A stretch of 64,000 bases of DNA from Adhaeribacter aquaticus DSM 16391 (GCF_000473365.1 NZ_KI421517.1:3944001-4008000); one strand, 5' to 3'. Positions 47,771 through 57,679 are shown, counted from the first letter of the stretch. The notes: generated from the letters alone by a model not told the origin. Numbers and translations: made by a program.

Positions 47771-48454
47771 ATGGCTAAAATTTTATGTATTTTTATTTCT
47801 ATACTGGTTTTTTTTTGCAGTTGTACCCGAATACAGAACCCTTCTAAATATGAATTGGCAGAGGGACGCTATAAACTTAAAATGGAAGGGAAATTGTATA
47901 ACGTTTACCTGCAAAACCTGGAAGACAGCCTAATCCTATATAAGCTTCCGGGAAAAATTTATACCTATATTCCAAAAGAGGCAGCTAATTATTATGGAGT
48001 AAAACAACAGCTTACCAAATCCTCATTAGACGTAGATGTACTTACTGCTTTGTTCAAAATAAGGCCGCCGGTAAAGGATGTTTTACCTATACAGTTTAAC
48101 ACTAATTTTAATGGAAATGTGTATGTAGGCCGCCGAAAGGATGTATACCATATTAACTATAAAAAAAATGACTTGGGTGTTTTTGGGCGGCAAATAAACC
48201 ACTTTGGCTTTAGTGCCGGAGGCTTTATAGGAATGGGCAATACCGCCATGAACGCCTCAACCACGGCCAACGGTATCGCCGCTGATTATGATGGATTAAT
48301 TGTACAGAAAGGAATAGCAGGCATACTGGCAATTAATAAATTAACTGCTGGAGTAAGTTTGGGCTTCGATAATTTATTAGACCCAAATAAAAGATATTGG
48401 ATTTACCAAAATAAGCCCTGGTTTGGCTTAGTCCTCGGTCTGAATTTAAACTAA
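47771..48454 (+). CDS. Hypothetical outer-membrane-type lipoprotein
   Basis: 227 residues. Lipoprotein signal with FFCSCTR (lipid Cys near residue 18). The middle is beta-rich (YKLKMEGKLYNVYLQNLEDSLILYKLPG) and the C-terminus reads like barrel strands (AGVSLGFDNLL, PWFGLVLGLNLN). No family recognised; likely surface or outer-membrane associated. Single gene. Confidence 0.65.
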   Translation: MAKILCIFISILVFFCSCTRIQNPSKYELAEGRYKLKMEGKLYNVYLQNLEDSLILYKLPGKIYTYIPKEAANYYGVKQQLTKSSLDVDVLTALFKIRPPVKDVLPIQFNTNFNGNVYVGRRKDVYHINYKKNDLGVFGRQINHFGFSAGGFIGMGNTAMNASTTANGIAADYDGLIVQKGIAGILAINKLTAGVSLGFDNLLDPNKRYWIYQNKPWFGLVLGLNLN

Positions 48455-48989
48455 CCGGGATCGACATTGAAGATTATCTTTCTCTGGTGGCGTATTTAAA
48501 ATTATAAATATATAATTCGGTTAACCTGGTAATTTCATTCATGCGTAAATAACAGATTGTTCAAATCAAAAAGTACAGATTAAACTATATTCCTGGTGTT
48601 AGTTAAATAAAATTTTAAGAAATACTATGTATAAGAACCGGTAGCTACCTATAGTAACTGATTAGGTTTTTAGCATGTATTCTTAAAACAGATGAACTGC
48701 CATTTAAATATTCGTGAATTTGAAAAATAATCTAGATTTTAGGTGACTGCCTGTGGAAATAGCTTTATATAGCAGTCCGGTACAAACCACTATAACCATG
48801 AGAAGTAGGAGAACAAAGAGCAAACCGAGGTGGTATCAGGTAAAAAATGTTGTTAGTTAATATTCAAGTCTATTTTGTTAAGGCAGATTAAGAATAATAT
48901 TTAATGGCTGAATAATTTGGTAGAATAATTACCTGTCTGCATTAAGTAAAAATTAATATTATAGTTTAAATAATTTAAACAAGGTGCAA
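48455..48989. other. Long intergenic region
   Basis: 535 AT-rich bases upstream of the pxp operon with no gene recognised. AAGG at 48981-48984 is a possible weak ribosome-binding site for the ATG at 48990. Confidence 0.4.
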
Positions 48990-49715
48990 ATGCCTACTTC
49001 TAATGTCCGGCTTTACCCGCTGGGAGATACGGCCATCGTGGTTCAGTTTGGCGATACCATAAAACGGAATACCCATTATGATATTCAAGCCTTTGGCGCT
49101 CTTTTGGCCCAGAACCCTTTCCAGGGCTTTATAGAGTACGTGCCGGCCTTTACGACTTTAACTATTTATTATAATCCGTTTATTGTTAGCCAGCAGGGGT
49201 TGATTGATCCTTACCACAAGGTGGCAGGAATAGTAAATGAACTGCTCCAACAGGTAAATCAGGTAAATAGTGTTCCTTCCTTCAGGTTAGTAGAAATACC
49301 AGTTTGTTATGGCGGCAGTTATGGTCCTGATCTGGAATTAGTGGCAGAGCTCAATCAGCTAAGCCCGGAAGAGGTAATAACTATTCATACAACAGGCGAT
49401 TACCTGGTGTACATGTTGGGGTTTGCGCCTGGTTTTCCGTATTTGGGAGGCATGAGTGAAAAGATTGCTACCCCCAGGAAAAGTAAACCCAGAGCAAAAG
49501 TCTGGGCAGGTTCGGTAGGAATTGCGGGTAAACAAACTGGCATTTATTCGCTAGCTACTCCAGGAGGCTGGCAAATTATTGGCCGAACGCCACTTCAATT
49601 ATTTAACTATCACCGGAACACCCCTTGTTTGTTGCAGCCCGGTGACCACATTAAGTTTATTCCTATTTCAGAAAAAGAATTTGAAAGTAAAAAAGAGGGA
49701 AGAAATGGGGCTTAA
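48990..49715 (+). CDS. pxpB: 5-oxoprolinase subunit PxpB (KipI-like)
   Basis: 241 residues from the ATG at 48990; a GTG two codons upstream is possible. The Allophanate_hydrolase subunit 1 signature is present: PVCYGGSYGPDLELVAE, then GFAPGFPYLGGM, ARVWAGSVGIAG-like KVWAGSVGIAG, and TPGGWQIIGRTPL. With PxpC and PxpA it hydrolyses 5-oxoproline to glutamate with ATP. Its end overlaps the start of pxpC by 11 bases, so the two are translationally coupled. Confidence 0.93.
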   Translation: MPTSNVRLYPLGDTAIVVQFGDTIKRNTHYDIQAFGALLAQNPFQGFIEYVPAFTTLTIYYNPFIVSQQGLIDPYHKVAGIVNELLQQVNQVNSVPSFRLVEIPVCYGGSYGPDLELVAELNQLSPEEVITIHTTGDYLVYMLGFAPGFPYLGGMSEKIATPRKSKPRAKVWAGSVGIAGKQTGIYSLATPGGWQIIGRTPLQLFNYHRNTPCLLQPGDHIKFIPISEKEFESKKEGRNGA

Positions 49716-50712
49716 AATTTTACATTCCGGTTTATTGACCACTATTCAGGATACCGGGCGGATAGGGTATCAAAAAGAGGGGATACTGGTGAGCGGAGCC
49801 ATGGATACTTTTGCGATACGGGTGGGAAACATTTTAGTAGGTAACCCCGAGAATGCCGCCGCCATAGAAACAACTTTTTTAGGACCCAAAATTCGTTTTG
49901 AAGAAGCAGGCTTGATTGCTATAACCGGGGCGGATTTATCGCCAACCATAAATGGTGAACAGGTAAAAATGTGGCGACCCTTATTAGTGTCCGCAGGCTG
50001 TACCTTAGAGTTTGGTACACCTCGTTCGGGCAGCTGGTCTTATATAGCTGTTTCTGGTAGTTTTAAAATACCACAGGTTTTAGGTAGTTACGCCACCTAC
50101 CTCAGAGCCGACTTTGGTGGGTTTAAAGGAAAGCCACTGCATGTGGGGGATATAATACCTGTACACGGACCTAGCGAAATAGGTGCCAAGTTAAGCCAGA
50201 AACTAAAATTAAGCTTGGGAACCAAAGCTTGGTGTGGGGTAAACTGGACGCCGGATCCGGCCTTGCTTCCTGTTATTTCGCCTGATCCAACAATAAAAGT
50301 ATTAAAAGGCCCGGAATACGAATGGTTTGCCAGACCAAGTGCAGAAAAATTTTGGCAGGAAAAGTTTATTGTTACGTCCGATTCTGACAGAATGGGTTAT
50401 CAGCTTCGGGGCCCGGAACTAAGCGTAACAGATAAAACCGAAATAATTTCCAGTGCTGTTTCTTTTGGCACCATCCAGGTTCCTCCAGATGGGCACCCGA
50501 TTGTTTTACTAGCCGACCATCAAACAACCGGGGGCTACCCCAGAATTGGGCAAGTCTGCTCGGCTCATTTTTCTTCTTTTGTGCAAGTGCCAATGGGTAA
50601 AAAAATTACATTTCAGGAGGCAACACTACCAGAAGCACAAAGCCTTTACTACCAGCAGGAAAGAAATATTTTACACATTAAAAGGGCTTTACACTTAAAA
50701 ATTATTAGTTAA
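49705..50712 (+). CDS. pxpC: 5-oxoprolinase subunit PxpC (biotin-dependent carboxyltransferase-like)
   Basis: 335 residues from the ATG at 49705, preceded by the purine-rich GAGGGAAGA and overlapping pxpB. Earlier in-frame codons are only read-through of the pxpB end. Conserved segments: [31 protein letters not shown], and near the C-terminus [33 protein letters not shown] (split here: [11 protein letters not shown] and TTGGYPRIG). Second subunit of the oxoprolinase. Stop and next start share one base (TAATG). Confidence 0.93.
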   Translation: MGLKILHSGLLTTIQDTGRIGYQKEGILVSGAMDTFAIRVGNILVGNPENAAAIETTFLGPKIRFEEAGLIAITGADLSPTINGEQVKMWRPLLVSAGCTLEFGTPRSGSWSYIAVSGSFKIPQVLGSYATYLRADFGGFKGKPLHVGDIIPVHGPSEIGAKLSQKLKLSLGTKAWCGVNWTPDPALLPVISPDPTIKVLKGPEYEWFARPSAEKFWQEKFIVTSDSDRMGYQLRGPELSVTDKTEIISSAVSFGTIQVPPDGHPIVLLADHQTTGGYPRIGQVCSAHFSSFVQVPMGKKITFQEATLPEAQSLYYQQERNILHIKRALHLKIIS

Positions 50713-51482
50713 TGACTCCTGCACTTACCGTTGACCTTAACTGTGATATAGGGGAGAGTTTTGGATCCTATAATCTAGGAAATGATGCCGCTATTTTACC
50801 TTATGTATCATCGGTAAATATTGCTTGTGGATTTCATGCTGGAGACCCGTCTGTAATGAACCGGACCGTAAAGCTAGCTCTTATGCACAAGGTAGCCATT
50901 GGCGCTCATCCTGGTTTGCCCGATTTGGTAGGCTTTGGTCGCCGGGATATAGCTGTTTCTCCGGAAGAAGTTTTTGATATGGTAGTTTACCAGGTAGGGG
51001 CGCTGGAAGCTTTTGTCAGAGCAAATGGGGGCAGGCTGCATCACGTAAAACCACATGGGGCTCTTTACAACATGGCCGCAGTTCAGGAAAACCTGGCCGA
51101 AGCCATTGCCGAAGCCATTTATAAAGTTAACCCGGAAGCGGTTTTGTATGGTTTAGCAGGGAGTGCTTTAATTAAAGCCGGCCTTAAAACAGGGTTAGTT
51201 ACGGCTAATGAAGTTTTTGCCGATCGGACTTACCAACCGGATGGAACGCTTACTTCCCGTCGGTTACCCAACGCGTTGATTACAAATCATCAGGAGGCAG
51301 TAAAGCAGGTAATTAAAATGGTAAAAGAGCTGAAAGTAACGACGCTGGATGGGAAAGAAATTGCTCTAAAGGCTGATACCATATGCATCCATGGGGACGA
51401 ATCAAATGCGTTGGAGTTTGTAGCCCTGATAAAAAATGCATTGGAGCGGGAAGGTGTTGTAATTCAGGCGAAACCTGTGTAA
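50712..51482 (+). CDS. pxpA: 5-oxoprolinase subunit PxpA (LamB/YcsF family)
   Basis: 256 residues, the normal size. Family motifs are intact: [12 protein letters not shown] at the start, [11 protein letters not shown] (about 37-47), [24 protein letters not shown] and [10 protein letters not shown]. The start overlaps the pxpC stop by one base. With PxpB and PxpC it opens 5-oxoproline, a damage product of glutamine and glutamate metabolism. No transporter or regulator is adjacent. Confidence 0.94.
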   Translation: MTPALTVDLNCDIGESFGSYNLGNDAAILPYVSSVNIACGFHAGDPSVMNRTVKLALMHKVAIGAHPGLPDLVGFGRRDIAVSPEEVFDMVVYQVGALEAFVRANGGRLHHVKPHGALYNMAAVQENLAEAIAEAIYKVNPEAVLYGLAGSALIKAGLKTGLVTANEVFADRTYQPDGTLTSRRLPNALITNHQEAVKQVIKMVKELKVTTLDGKEIALKADTICIHGDESNALEFVALIKNALEREGVVIQAKPV

Positions 51483-51520
51483 TTAGTTTTTAATAAAAAA
51501 ATATTATTGGGAAACAAAGC

Positions 51521-51588
51521 CAGGTTTTCCATTGGTTTGCCATCTAACGGAAAAGCAATAGAAAACCTGATCCTAGAGTTTTTTTTAC
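51521..51588 (+). terminator. Terminator-like hairpin after pxpA
   Basis: CAGGTTTTC (51521-51529) and GAAAACCTG (51561-51569) pair perfectly, with a further ATTG/CAAT pairing inside, and a run of eight T follows at about 51580. The loop is large. Confidence 0.6.
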
Positions 51589-51707
51589 TTAATTAATGTA
51601 AAGCCTTCTGGTAAAATGAGTTCTAACTTTTTGGTTTAGTTACTTTATTGAAGCTTAAGTAAGAATTTTAGAGCTAGTGAAATAATAAATATTTTGATTT
51701 ATTACTA

Positions 51708-52019
51708 TTAATCCCAGCAAAATGCAGCCCTGGAAAGGTCTACTCTTTCTTCTTTGAATGCTTTATAATCTTCAGTTAATTCTGCGTACAAAAGCTTTAT
51801 AATATAAGATTTGCTTCCGGTTTTCTTTAAAAAATGGCAAACTAATTCCAACCGTTTGGCAAAAGGTAAAGAACTACTTTCTGTTAGCAACGTTTTGATG
51901 TCATTTTTTAAAAGCAAAAACTCATCATATTTAACAGAATAGTCTTTTATCGTATTAAGTAATCTGTCTACAATAAAACTATAATGGGTTTCTGCTAAAT
52001 CTTTATTACTTAATACCAT
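51708..52019 (-). CDS. Small helical hypothetical protein
   Basis: 103 residues from an ATG. Soluble, almost entirely charged helix (NKDLAETHYSFIVDRLLNTI, KRLELVCHFLKKTG). No family recognised. It lies alone between pxpA and a group of even smaller genes. Confidence 0.5.
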   Translation of the reverse strand: MVLSNKDLAETHYSFIVDRLLNTIKDYSVKYDEFLLLKNDIKTLLTESSSLPFAKRLELVCHFLKKTGSKSYIIKLLYAELTEDYKAFKEERVDLSRAAFCWD

Positions 52020-52489
52020 GAATTGTTTTAATTAAATTATTTCTGCTACAAAATTAGTTTGTAATATTTTGAGCATCAATGGGTAGTAGTACGGGTTTTT
52101 AGTGTAAGTACTTCTTTTAGAATGAGTTTAATTACTTATGGTTTGGAGTTGGTTACATAAAGATGCACAAAGGAGCGTCTAAATGCTGATATAAAGATTT
52201 TGAAAGCCATCAAATTTTAGGAATAACCTTGTCGTCTGAAAAGCAAAGGCACCTATTATGGGAATAATAAAGAGGCAGCGGTAATATTATTAAAGAGTTT
52301 AGTTTTGAGAGGAGAAGAGGCAGTAAACTACCTATTCCGTATTATTTCTGATAAAGCTTTTCAGCTTAGGGTTTTTACTTAAAATAATGTTTAAATACTG
52401 AAATATACTTTTGGAGAACATCCATTGCTTAAATAATTAGGTAAAACCATCAATTACAATGAATAAAGATAGGCAAACACCCAATTAAG
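52020..52489. other. Intergenic region
   Basis: 470 bases. A plus-strand frame around 52220-52382 (GNNKEAAVILLKSL, then EEAVNYLFRIISDKAFQL) reads like protein but has no ATG and is preceded by a stop; possible remnant, not called. Confidence 0.3.
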
Positions 52490-52663
52490 ATGAAGTTACA
52501 GTACAATAATGTTAACCTGGAAAAATATGATATTACTGAATGCCTGGATATTCTAAATTTTATGAATAGAAACACTCCGAAGGAATTGAAAAAGTCTTCG
52601 GAAGAAAAAAAATTTATTCATCTACTTAAATCCCGGATAGATTATTTAGCTCAAAATAGTTAG
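52490..52663 (+). CDS. Very small hypothetical protein
   Basis: 57 residues from the ATG at 52490 to the TAG at 52661-52663. Charged and helical (LEKYDITECLDILNFMNRN, EEKKFIHLLKSRIDYLAQ). Composition is like the neighbouring small genes. No homology recognised; the short length makes it uncertain. Confidence 0.4.
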   Translation: MKLQYNNVNLEKYDITECLDILNFMNRNTPKELKKSSEEKKFIHLLKSRIDYLAQNS

Positions 52664-52885
52664 AAAATTGCTCTTTAGTATATTTAATAAATATAACAGG
52701 ATTGGACGGGTCTTAATTTTCAACTATCAAGATTTAATCAGCTTTTATCTAAGGGCTAAAAAAGGTATTTAAATTATATACCTTTTTATTATTAAACTTA
52801 CCTTTACAGGTGTTTCACCGATCCAGCACCATAATTGGTTTAAAATTTGCCAGTGACAACATAGGAATATATAATGTTGTTTATT

Positions 52886-53065
52886 ATGAATTTTAAAGTA
52901 TTAGGTAGTAGTGTAGAGTATGATTTTGCTGTAAAGCGCCTGGAGGCACTGCGAAATGCTGCAGCCAATTCTCCGGAAGCAAAAGAAATGAAAGAACTGG
53001 CAGCTTTAATAAAAGAATACGAAAGAGACTTATTTAAGCGGAGTAAAGAAAGATCATCAAAATAA
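52886..53065 (+). CDS. Small protein resembling the N-terminal segment of HigA-type antitoxins, without HTH
   Basis: 59 residues from the ATG at 52886 (an in-frame ATG at 52874 is possible). The pattern FKVLGSSVEYDFAVKRLEAL, NSPEAKEMKELAALIKEYERD follows the N-terminal region of HigA-like antitoxins, in which a repeated tyrosine/acidic helix precedes the HTH domain. The HTH domain is absent: the protein ends with a basic tail KRSKERSSK. No toxin gene is adjacent, so a working toxin-antitoxin pair cannot be claimed. Confidence 0.5.
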   Translation: MNFKVLGSSVEYDFAVKRLEALRNAAANSPEAKEMKELAALIKEYERDLFKRSKERSSK

Positions 53066-53109
53066 ATAAAGGTATTTGATGTTACGCCACCTCCGTATGT
53101 AAAAACTTT

Positions 53110-53307
53110 CTACCAGTTAGCATTCTCATGACTCATAATGGCAAACAAAGTTTCTTTCCTTTGTTCTAGTAAGAACCGGTATTTATATAGGTATTCAATT
53201 CTGGATTCTTGTTTTTCCCGGATCAATAAATACTTTACATAAAAAAGCTGTTCTTCTACTTCTTTATGGTTAAAGCCGTTTATTTCTTCTTCTGTTAAAG
53301 TTATCAC
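53110..53307 (-). CDS. Very small helical hypothetical protein
   Basis: 65 residues from a GTG with AAAGAAG about 7 bases upstream. Acidic N-terminus (LTEEEINGFNHKEVEEQ) and basic middle (RIEYLYKYRFLLEQRKE). Convergent with the HigA-like small gene. No family recognised. Confidence 0.4.
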   Translation of the reverse strand: MITLTEEEINGFNHKEVEEQLFYVKYLLIREKQESRIEYLYKYRFLLEQRKETLFAIMSHENANW

Positions 53308-53578
53308 TTTAAGCTTCTTTTAATACGATAGGATTATCTAGGTATTAAATACGAATTAATGCTGTAAAAATACGTATTTATTTTTTATTTAAACTTTATT
53401 CTATTCCAATTATTGTTTAAGCTATACGAGTAATGGCTTTCGACGGCTGAATTAAATTATAAAGCAACTCATGATTTTTAGTATTTTTCTTTTGGATTCT
53501 TTTTATTGGAAGATTAATAACAAAAAAACAAGTTGCCCCAGCCCGTATAGTTATTATTTATACCTGATTATAAAAAAT
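53308..53578. other. Intergenic region
   Basis: About 270 AT-rich bases between a small gene and the hairpin at 53579, without recognised content. Confidence 0.3.
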
Positions 53579-53628
53579 AAGCCAATTCATAGCAACACAG
53601 TTTAAATGGTGTACCCATGAATTGGCTT
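53579..53628 (-). terminator. Terminator hairpin after the SDR gene
   Basis: AAGCCAATTCAT (53579-53590) and ATGAATTGGCTT (53617-53628) pair at all 12 positions around a 26-nt loop; A/T runs flank both sides. It lies 63 bases beyond the stop of the minus-strand SDR gene. Confidence 0.7.
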
Positions 53629-53691
53629 TTCAGGTTTTGGCAAGGTTAGTTAGGTTAATTGAGATTAATCTTGCTTATATAAATCCACTTC

Positions 53692-54546
53692 TTAAGCGCC
53701 CTTAAGTGCTTCTGCTACAGCTTCGGATAAGGGAGTTGTAGGCCGGCCTATTAAGGCAGAAAGTTGTCTGGTATCATCAAACAAAACACTGTTGGAGGCA
53801 TCTACATCCCACCTAGCAATACCCTGAGCAAATCCTTTGGGCAAACCAAAACTAATAAGCGCAGCGGCATAATCTGCTTCCGGTAAGTTTTTATACGGAA
53901 TATCTTTCCCTGTCTGGCGGGAAATTTCCGCAGCTAATTCCGTAAGGGTAAAAGAATCGTCGCCGGCAAGTTCATAAATTTTACCTTCATGTCCTTCTGC
54001 GGTTAAAACTGCCACTGCTGCATCGGCAAAGTCGGCGCGGATAGCGGCAGATATTTTACCTTCCCCAGCACTGCCAATAAAAGCTCCCCCAGCCAATGCT
54101 CCTGGTATAGAACCTGTATAGTTTTCGGTGTACCAGCCGTTTCGTAATAAGGTAAAAGGAATGCCAGCAGTTCTGATGGCTTCTTCCGTTGCCCGGTGTT
54201 CATCGGCCAAACTAATAGGGGAGGTATCAGCATGAAGGATACTGGTATAAACAATCCGCTTTATTCCGGCTTTTTTAGCCGCTTCTATTACATTTTTATG
54301 CTGTATAGCTCGTTGACCAACTTCGCTACCCGATATTAACAAAAGTGTATCTATTCCGGTTAAAGCATTATCCAAGGTTTCCGGCTTATTATAATCGGCT
54401 TCACGAGCCTCAACTCCTAAATCAGATGCTTTTTGTGGTGAGCGAACAAGTGCCACCAGGTTTTCGGGAGATAATTTTTCTTTTAATTTATTCACGACCA
54501 GGCGGCCCAAATGGCCTGTAGCGCCCGTAATTGCTATTTTAGCCAT
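53692..54546 (-). CDS. NmrA/QorB-type SDR oxidoreductase (NAD(P)H:quinone reductase-like)
   Basis: 284 residues. Rossmann motif AITGATGHLGRLVV at the start, ALVRSPQKA (NADP-preferring basic residue), GIDTLLLISGSEVGQR, IVYTSILHAD and PFTLLRNGWYTENY, the typical QorB (YtfG) signature. The substrate is probably a quinone or similar; redox stress protection is the usual inference. The next upstream gene on this strand is an AraC-type regulator 365 bases away, which could control it. Confidence 0.9.
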   Translation of the reverse strand: MAKIAITGATGHLGRLVVNKLKEKLSPENLVALVRSPQKASDLGVEAREADYNKPETLDNALTGIDTLLLISGSEVGQRAIQHKNVIEAAKKAGIKRIVYTSILHADTSPISLADEHRATEEAIRTAGIPFTLLRNGWYTENYTGSIPGALAGGAFIGSAGEGKISAAIRADFADAAVAVLTAEGHEGKIYELAGDDSFTLTELAAEISRQTGKDIPYKNLPEADYAAALISFGLPKGFAQGIARWDVDASNSVLFDDTRQLSALIGRPTTPLSEAVAEALKGA

Positions 54547-54910
54547 ATCATTTCTTTAAATATTTAAGTTATAACTGTTTTAGGTTATATAGGATTAAAT
54601 ACCTTTTACTACTTCTTTTTCCATTGGTTCTAAAATCTAGTTTTTTCTGGAACGTTGAAAATTTGGTTATTAGAAAATGTTTATGATTACCAGATGCGTT
54701 AAACTATTATTTAATATAAAAAACACCACCATTTTGATGGGAAGGGCTATTTGTAAACTGGTTTTTCTTTAGGAGCAAATGTTTGTGTATTAGCTACAAC
54801 AGTTGCAGATGATGTAAGAAAGCTAATTCTACTAAAAACCTAGGTAAATTAGAAGGTGTTCAAATTTGAAGTTATAATTACCTGACCGATTTTATTAGGC
54901 ATGGAAAAGT
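54547..54910. other. Intergenic region between AraC regulator and SDR gene
   Basis: 364 AT-rich bases, no gene recognised. Confidence 0.35.
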
Positions 54911-55789
54911 TTATTTATGCGTACTCCTGAATTGCTCGGGAGTTAAGCCGGTATGTTTCTTAAAGAACCGGAAAAAGTAGGTAGTATCAAAATATCCTAA
55001 ATCGGTGGCTATTTGAGTACTGGTTAAATCGGAGTGGACCAACAACCTTTGGGCTTCCAGAATGGAACGCTCCTGAATTAAACCGGTGGTGGTTTTACCT
55101 ACTGTCGCCTTTATTACTTCCCCTAACTGCTTAGCCGTAATGTGTAATTTGTCTGCATAAAAGCTAACGGGCAGATGCTCTTTAAAATGCTGCTCCACCA
55201 GGTTTTCAAATTTTTGTAGTAAGGTTGGTTCTCCCGCCTGTACTTGTACTTCTTTTTGCTGCTTTTTATATATTCGGGCTAAATAAATCAGCAGCATTTC
55301 CAGGAAACAACATAACATCTCGTTGCGCATAAAAGTACTTCCCGTATACTCCTGTTGAAAATTCTGAATAGTTTCTAAGGCCTTATCTAGTTCCTTTTGA
55401 GAAAGTAAAAGAATTGGCTTGTGCAAAAGAGCGTTAAAAAAGGGAAAACTATAAAGCTTACGGTGCGGAAACTGTTTTAAATAAAATTCTGGCGTAAAAA
55501 AAATAACAAATCCATCTGCCTCCTGCGAAAGTTCCCAGCTATGTACTTGCCCGGGAATCATAAAAAAAGCAACGTTAGGCTTTACCTCATAGGTTTGAAA
55601 ATCTATGGTATGGGTACCGCTGCCATGGGTTATCAATAAAATTATAAAAAAGCTATGCTTGTGAGGTTCCCTGATAAACTGGTGTTCTTGCAGGTGATTC
55701 TTTAAAGAACTGAAATATAGATAATGCTCTTTTTGCTCCCAGGCTTTAAAATCCTGAATTTGATAAATGGGCAGATGTTCTTTGGGCAT
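54911..55789 (-). CDS. AraC family transcriptional regulator
   Basis: 292 residues. N-terminal cupin-like sensing domain (REPHKHSFFIILLITHGSGTHTIDF, PNVAFFMIPGQVHSW) and a C-terminal pair of HTH motifs (FYADKLHITAKQLGEVIK and TQIATDLGYFDTTYFFRFFKKHTGLTPEQFR, split: GYFDTTYFFRFFKKHTG). A TAAATTTG box at 55808-55815 (minus strand) resembles a -7 element upstream of its start. The likely targets are the SDR gene downstream or itself. Confidence 0.92.
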   Translation of the reverse strand: MPKEHLPIYQIQDFKAWEQKEHYLYFSSLKNHLQEHQFIREPHKHSFFIILLITHGSGTHTIDFQTYEVKPNVAFFMIPGQVHSWELSQEADGFVIFFTPEFYLKQFPHRKLYSFPFFNALLHKPILLLSQKELDKALETIQNFQQEYTGSTFMRNEMLCCFLEMLLIYLARIYKKQQKEVQVQAGEPTLLQKFENLVEQHFKEHLPVSFYADKLHITAKQLGEVIKATVGKTTTGLIQERSILEAQRLLVHSDLTSTQIATDLGYFDTTYFFRFFKKHTGLTPEQFRSTHK

Positions 55790-56090
55790 TATTGTTTTTT
55801 AGATGAGCAAATTTACGGAAGAAATTTCATTTGCATTATTAATGGCTTATAAGTTGAAATAACTAGCCTAAATCTGATTCTAAAATGCTATTTCTAGGAA
55901 AAAAATTGTTTTAGCTGTTTTTTAGCCTATTCAGACCTTAGCAAAGTAACTGTAAATTTAATCTCATTTTGCTGGAAGGACCTGAATGAGGTGGTAAACT
56001 TTTTTGATTCCATCTAAAACATTAATAACTGTAAACTACCAGGTATTTCTACCTGCTTAAAAGTCCAGTAATTTGGAGAATTTGTCCTGC

Positions 56091-56119
56091 AAAGTAGAAG
56101 CTTCGGTAAAGTAATTTTG
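56091..56119 (+). promoter_or_regulatory. Bacteroidota-type promoter of the DUF983 gene
   Basis: TTTG at 56091-56094, a 17-bp spacer and TAATTTTG at 56112-56119 match the known Bacteroidota consensus (TTTG/TTG, 17-23 bp, TAnnTTTG). The gene starts 25 bases further on. Confidence 0.65.
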
Positions 56120-56143
56120 TTTTAAAATATAAATTAAACACGC

Positions 56144-56530
56144 ATGAATCGGACCAGATCATTTTTATATGGGATTTTACATGTTAAGTGCCCAAAATGC
56201 CGTGAGGGAAATATGTTTCCGGAAGAAACTTTGTATACCACCAGCTTTGCCGATATGCATGAAACCTGCCCCAACTGCCAACAAAATTTAGAGCAAGAAC
56301 CAGGATTTTACTATGGAGCCATGTATGTTAGCTTTGCCTTTAATGTCGGAATATTTTTAATTTCTCTATTTCTGTTAAGTCTTTTCGTTGAGGAAATAAC
56401 ATTGCCCTTAATGGCGGGAGTGGTCATTTCGGTTGTTGTAGGTTTCCTTCCTATTATTTTTCGATTATCTCGAGCTATTTGGATAAATATTTTTATCAGG
56501 TACGAAAAGCCTATAAAACAAGTAAAGTAA
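56144..56530 (+). CDS. DUF983 membrane protein
   Basis: 128 residues. Zinc-ribbon pairs CPKC (about 16-19) and CPNC (about 43-46) are followed by EPGFYYGAMYVSFAF, the DUF983 signature, and two transmembrane segments. The family's function is unknown. A consensus promoter lies directly upstream and no terminator was seen. Confidence 0.88.
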   Translation: MNRTRSFLYGILHVKCPKCREGNMFPEETLYTTSFADMHETCPNCQQNLEQEPGFYYGAMYVSFAFNVGIFLISLFLLSLFVEEITLPLMAGVVISVVVGFLPIIFRLSRAIWINIFIRYEKPIKQVK

Positions 56531-57018
56531 TTTATGTTTAATAGAGTGCTGATTAAAAGCTAATTAAATAATATCAATTAAAGGAATAAATAATAGTTAA
56601 AAATAGTTAAAAAGCCGTCAGGCAGATACAATGATAACTAGGAAAAAAATATTCTTAGAGGTGAAACATACTCCCTAAATTATTTTAAAACTGGTTTTTG
56701 AATAGTGAATTACCATAATAAATAGTATTTGAGGAGCATTTAGAATAGAGAAATTTTGTCTTATTTTTAAATTGTCCTGGGTGCTGGGGAATAGAATATT
56801 TTAGTTTTTTCAGGAAACTACTGTTTAAGTTGAAGATTAAAAATTATACTTTGTTTTAAAATTTTTTATCTAATAAGTATGTTGTAGGAGAGGATGAAAT
56901 AAGCCTTCTTTTAAATTATTAAATTGCTTTAAAAGTTTGTTTTAGGCTATTTTGCACTGGCTAAAGCTTAAGTACTTTTCAAATCATAAAGCATTTTTAT
57001 TATTGAATTTATAAATCT
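56531..57018. other. Intergenic region
   Basis: 488 AT-rich bases with no gene, hairpin or promoter recognised with confidence. Confidence 0.35.
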
Positions 57019-57507
57019 ATGATAATCAAAACATTCATCTTTCAAGTAGCTTTTTTGGTAGGTCTGGCATCCTGTTCATCAGAAAATAACAGCAAACAGC
57101 CTGCTGCTGAAGTAAATTTAGCCACCGAACAGCCGGCTAATAACCACAGTCCGGATTTGCATAAGGTAGAAGAAAAACCCGGATCCTCAGCTGAAGCAGC
57201 TCTTTTCCAGCCGGGCCAAGCTTTGCCAAAAGAATTGGTTTGCATGGTAAATAACGCTTATATGGGCAAGAAACAGTTTCCGGTTAATTTTGAGGATAAG
57301 TTATATTACGGCTGTTGCCAGATGTGCGTAAAAACAATTCAGAACGAGCACCAGGTACGGGTTGCAACTGATCCTTTAACTGGAAAGGAAGTAGATAAAT
57401 CATCAGCTTTTATTACCTTAAATCCAACCATGAATAATGGTAGTGTCCTTTATTTTGAATCTGAAGCAAATTACCAAAAGTTTATCAACCAAGCTGGGAA
57501 GAGCTAA
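57019..57507 (+). CDS. Lipoprotein with a TRASH/YHS-like cysteine motif
   Basis: 162 residues. Lipoprotein signal ending LVGLASC (Cys19), a low-complexity linker (about 20-60), then ELVCMVNNAYMGKKQ (Cys75), YYGCCQMC (Cys99, Cys100, Cys103) and YFESEANYQKFINQ. The C-x(n)-CCxxC layout and the F-E-S-E...Y end resemble TRASH/YHS-type metal-sensing domains, suggesting copper or zinc binding at the cell envelope. No metal transporter is adjacent. Moderately sure of the domain type. Confidence 0.7.
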   Translation: MIIKTFIFQVAFLVGLASCSSENNSKQPAAEVNLATEQPANNHSPDLHKVEEKPGSSAEAALFQPGQALPKELVCMVNNAYMGKKQFPVNFEDKLYYGCCQMCVKTIQNEHQVRVATDPLTGKEVDKSSAFITLNPTMNNGSVLYFESEANYQKFINQAGKS

Positions 57508-57679
57508 GGAACCGGGTGCCAGGTGGGGTTTTCCATTAAATGGGCTAACTGTTTTTTTTAAGGTACAGTCGGTGATCCAACCATTAAAGACTTCTTGCAA
57601 AACACAATATTTCTTAACGGTTCATTAACAGAATCTTTAAAAGTAATTTTAGGTTTAAAAAGTATCAATGCTCTGCTTC

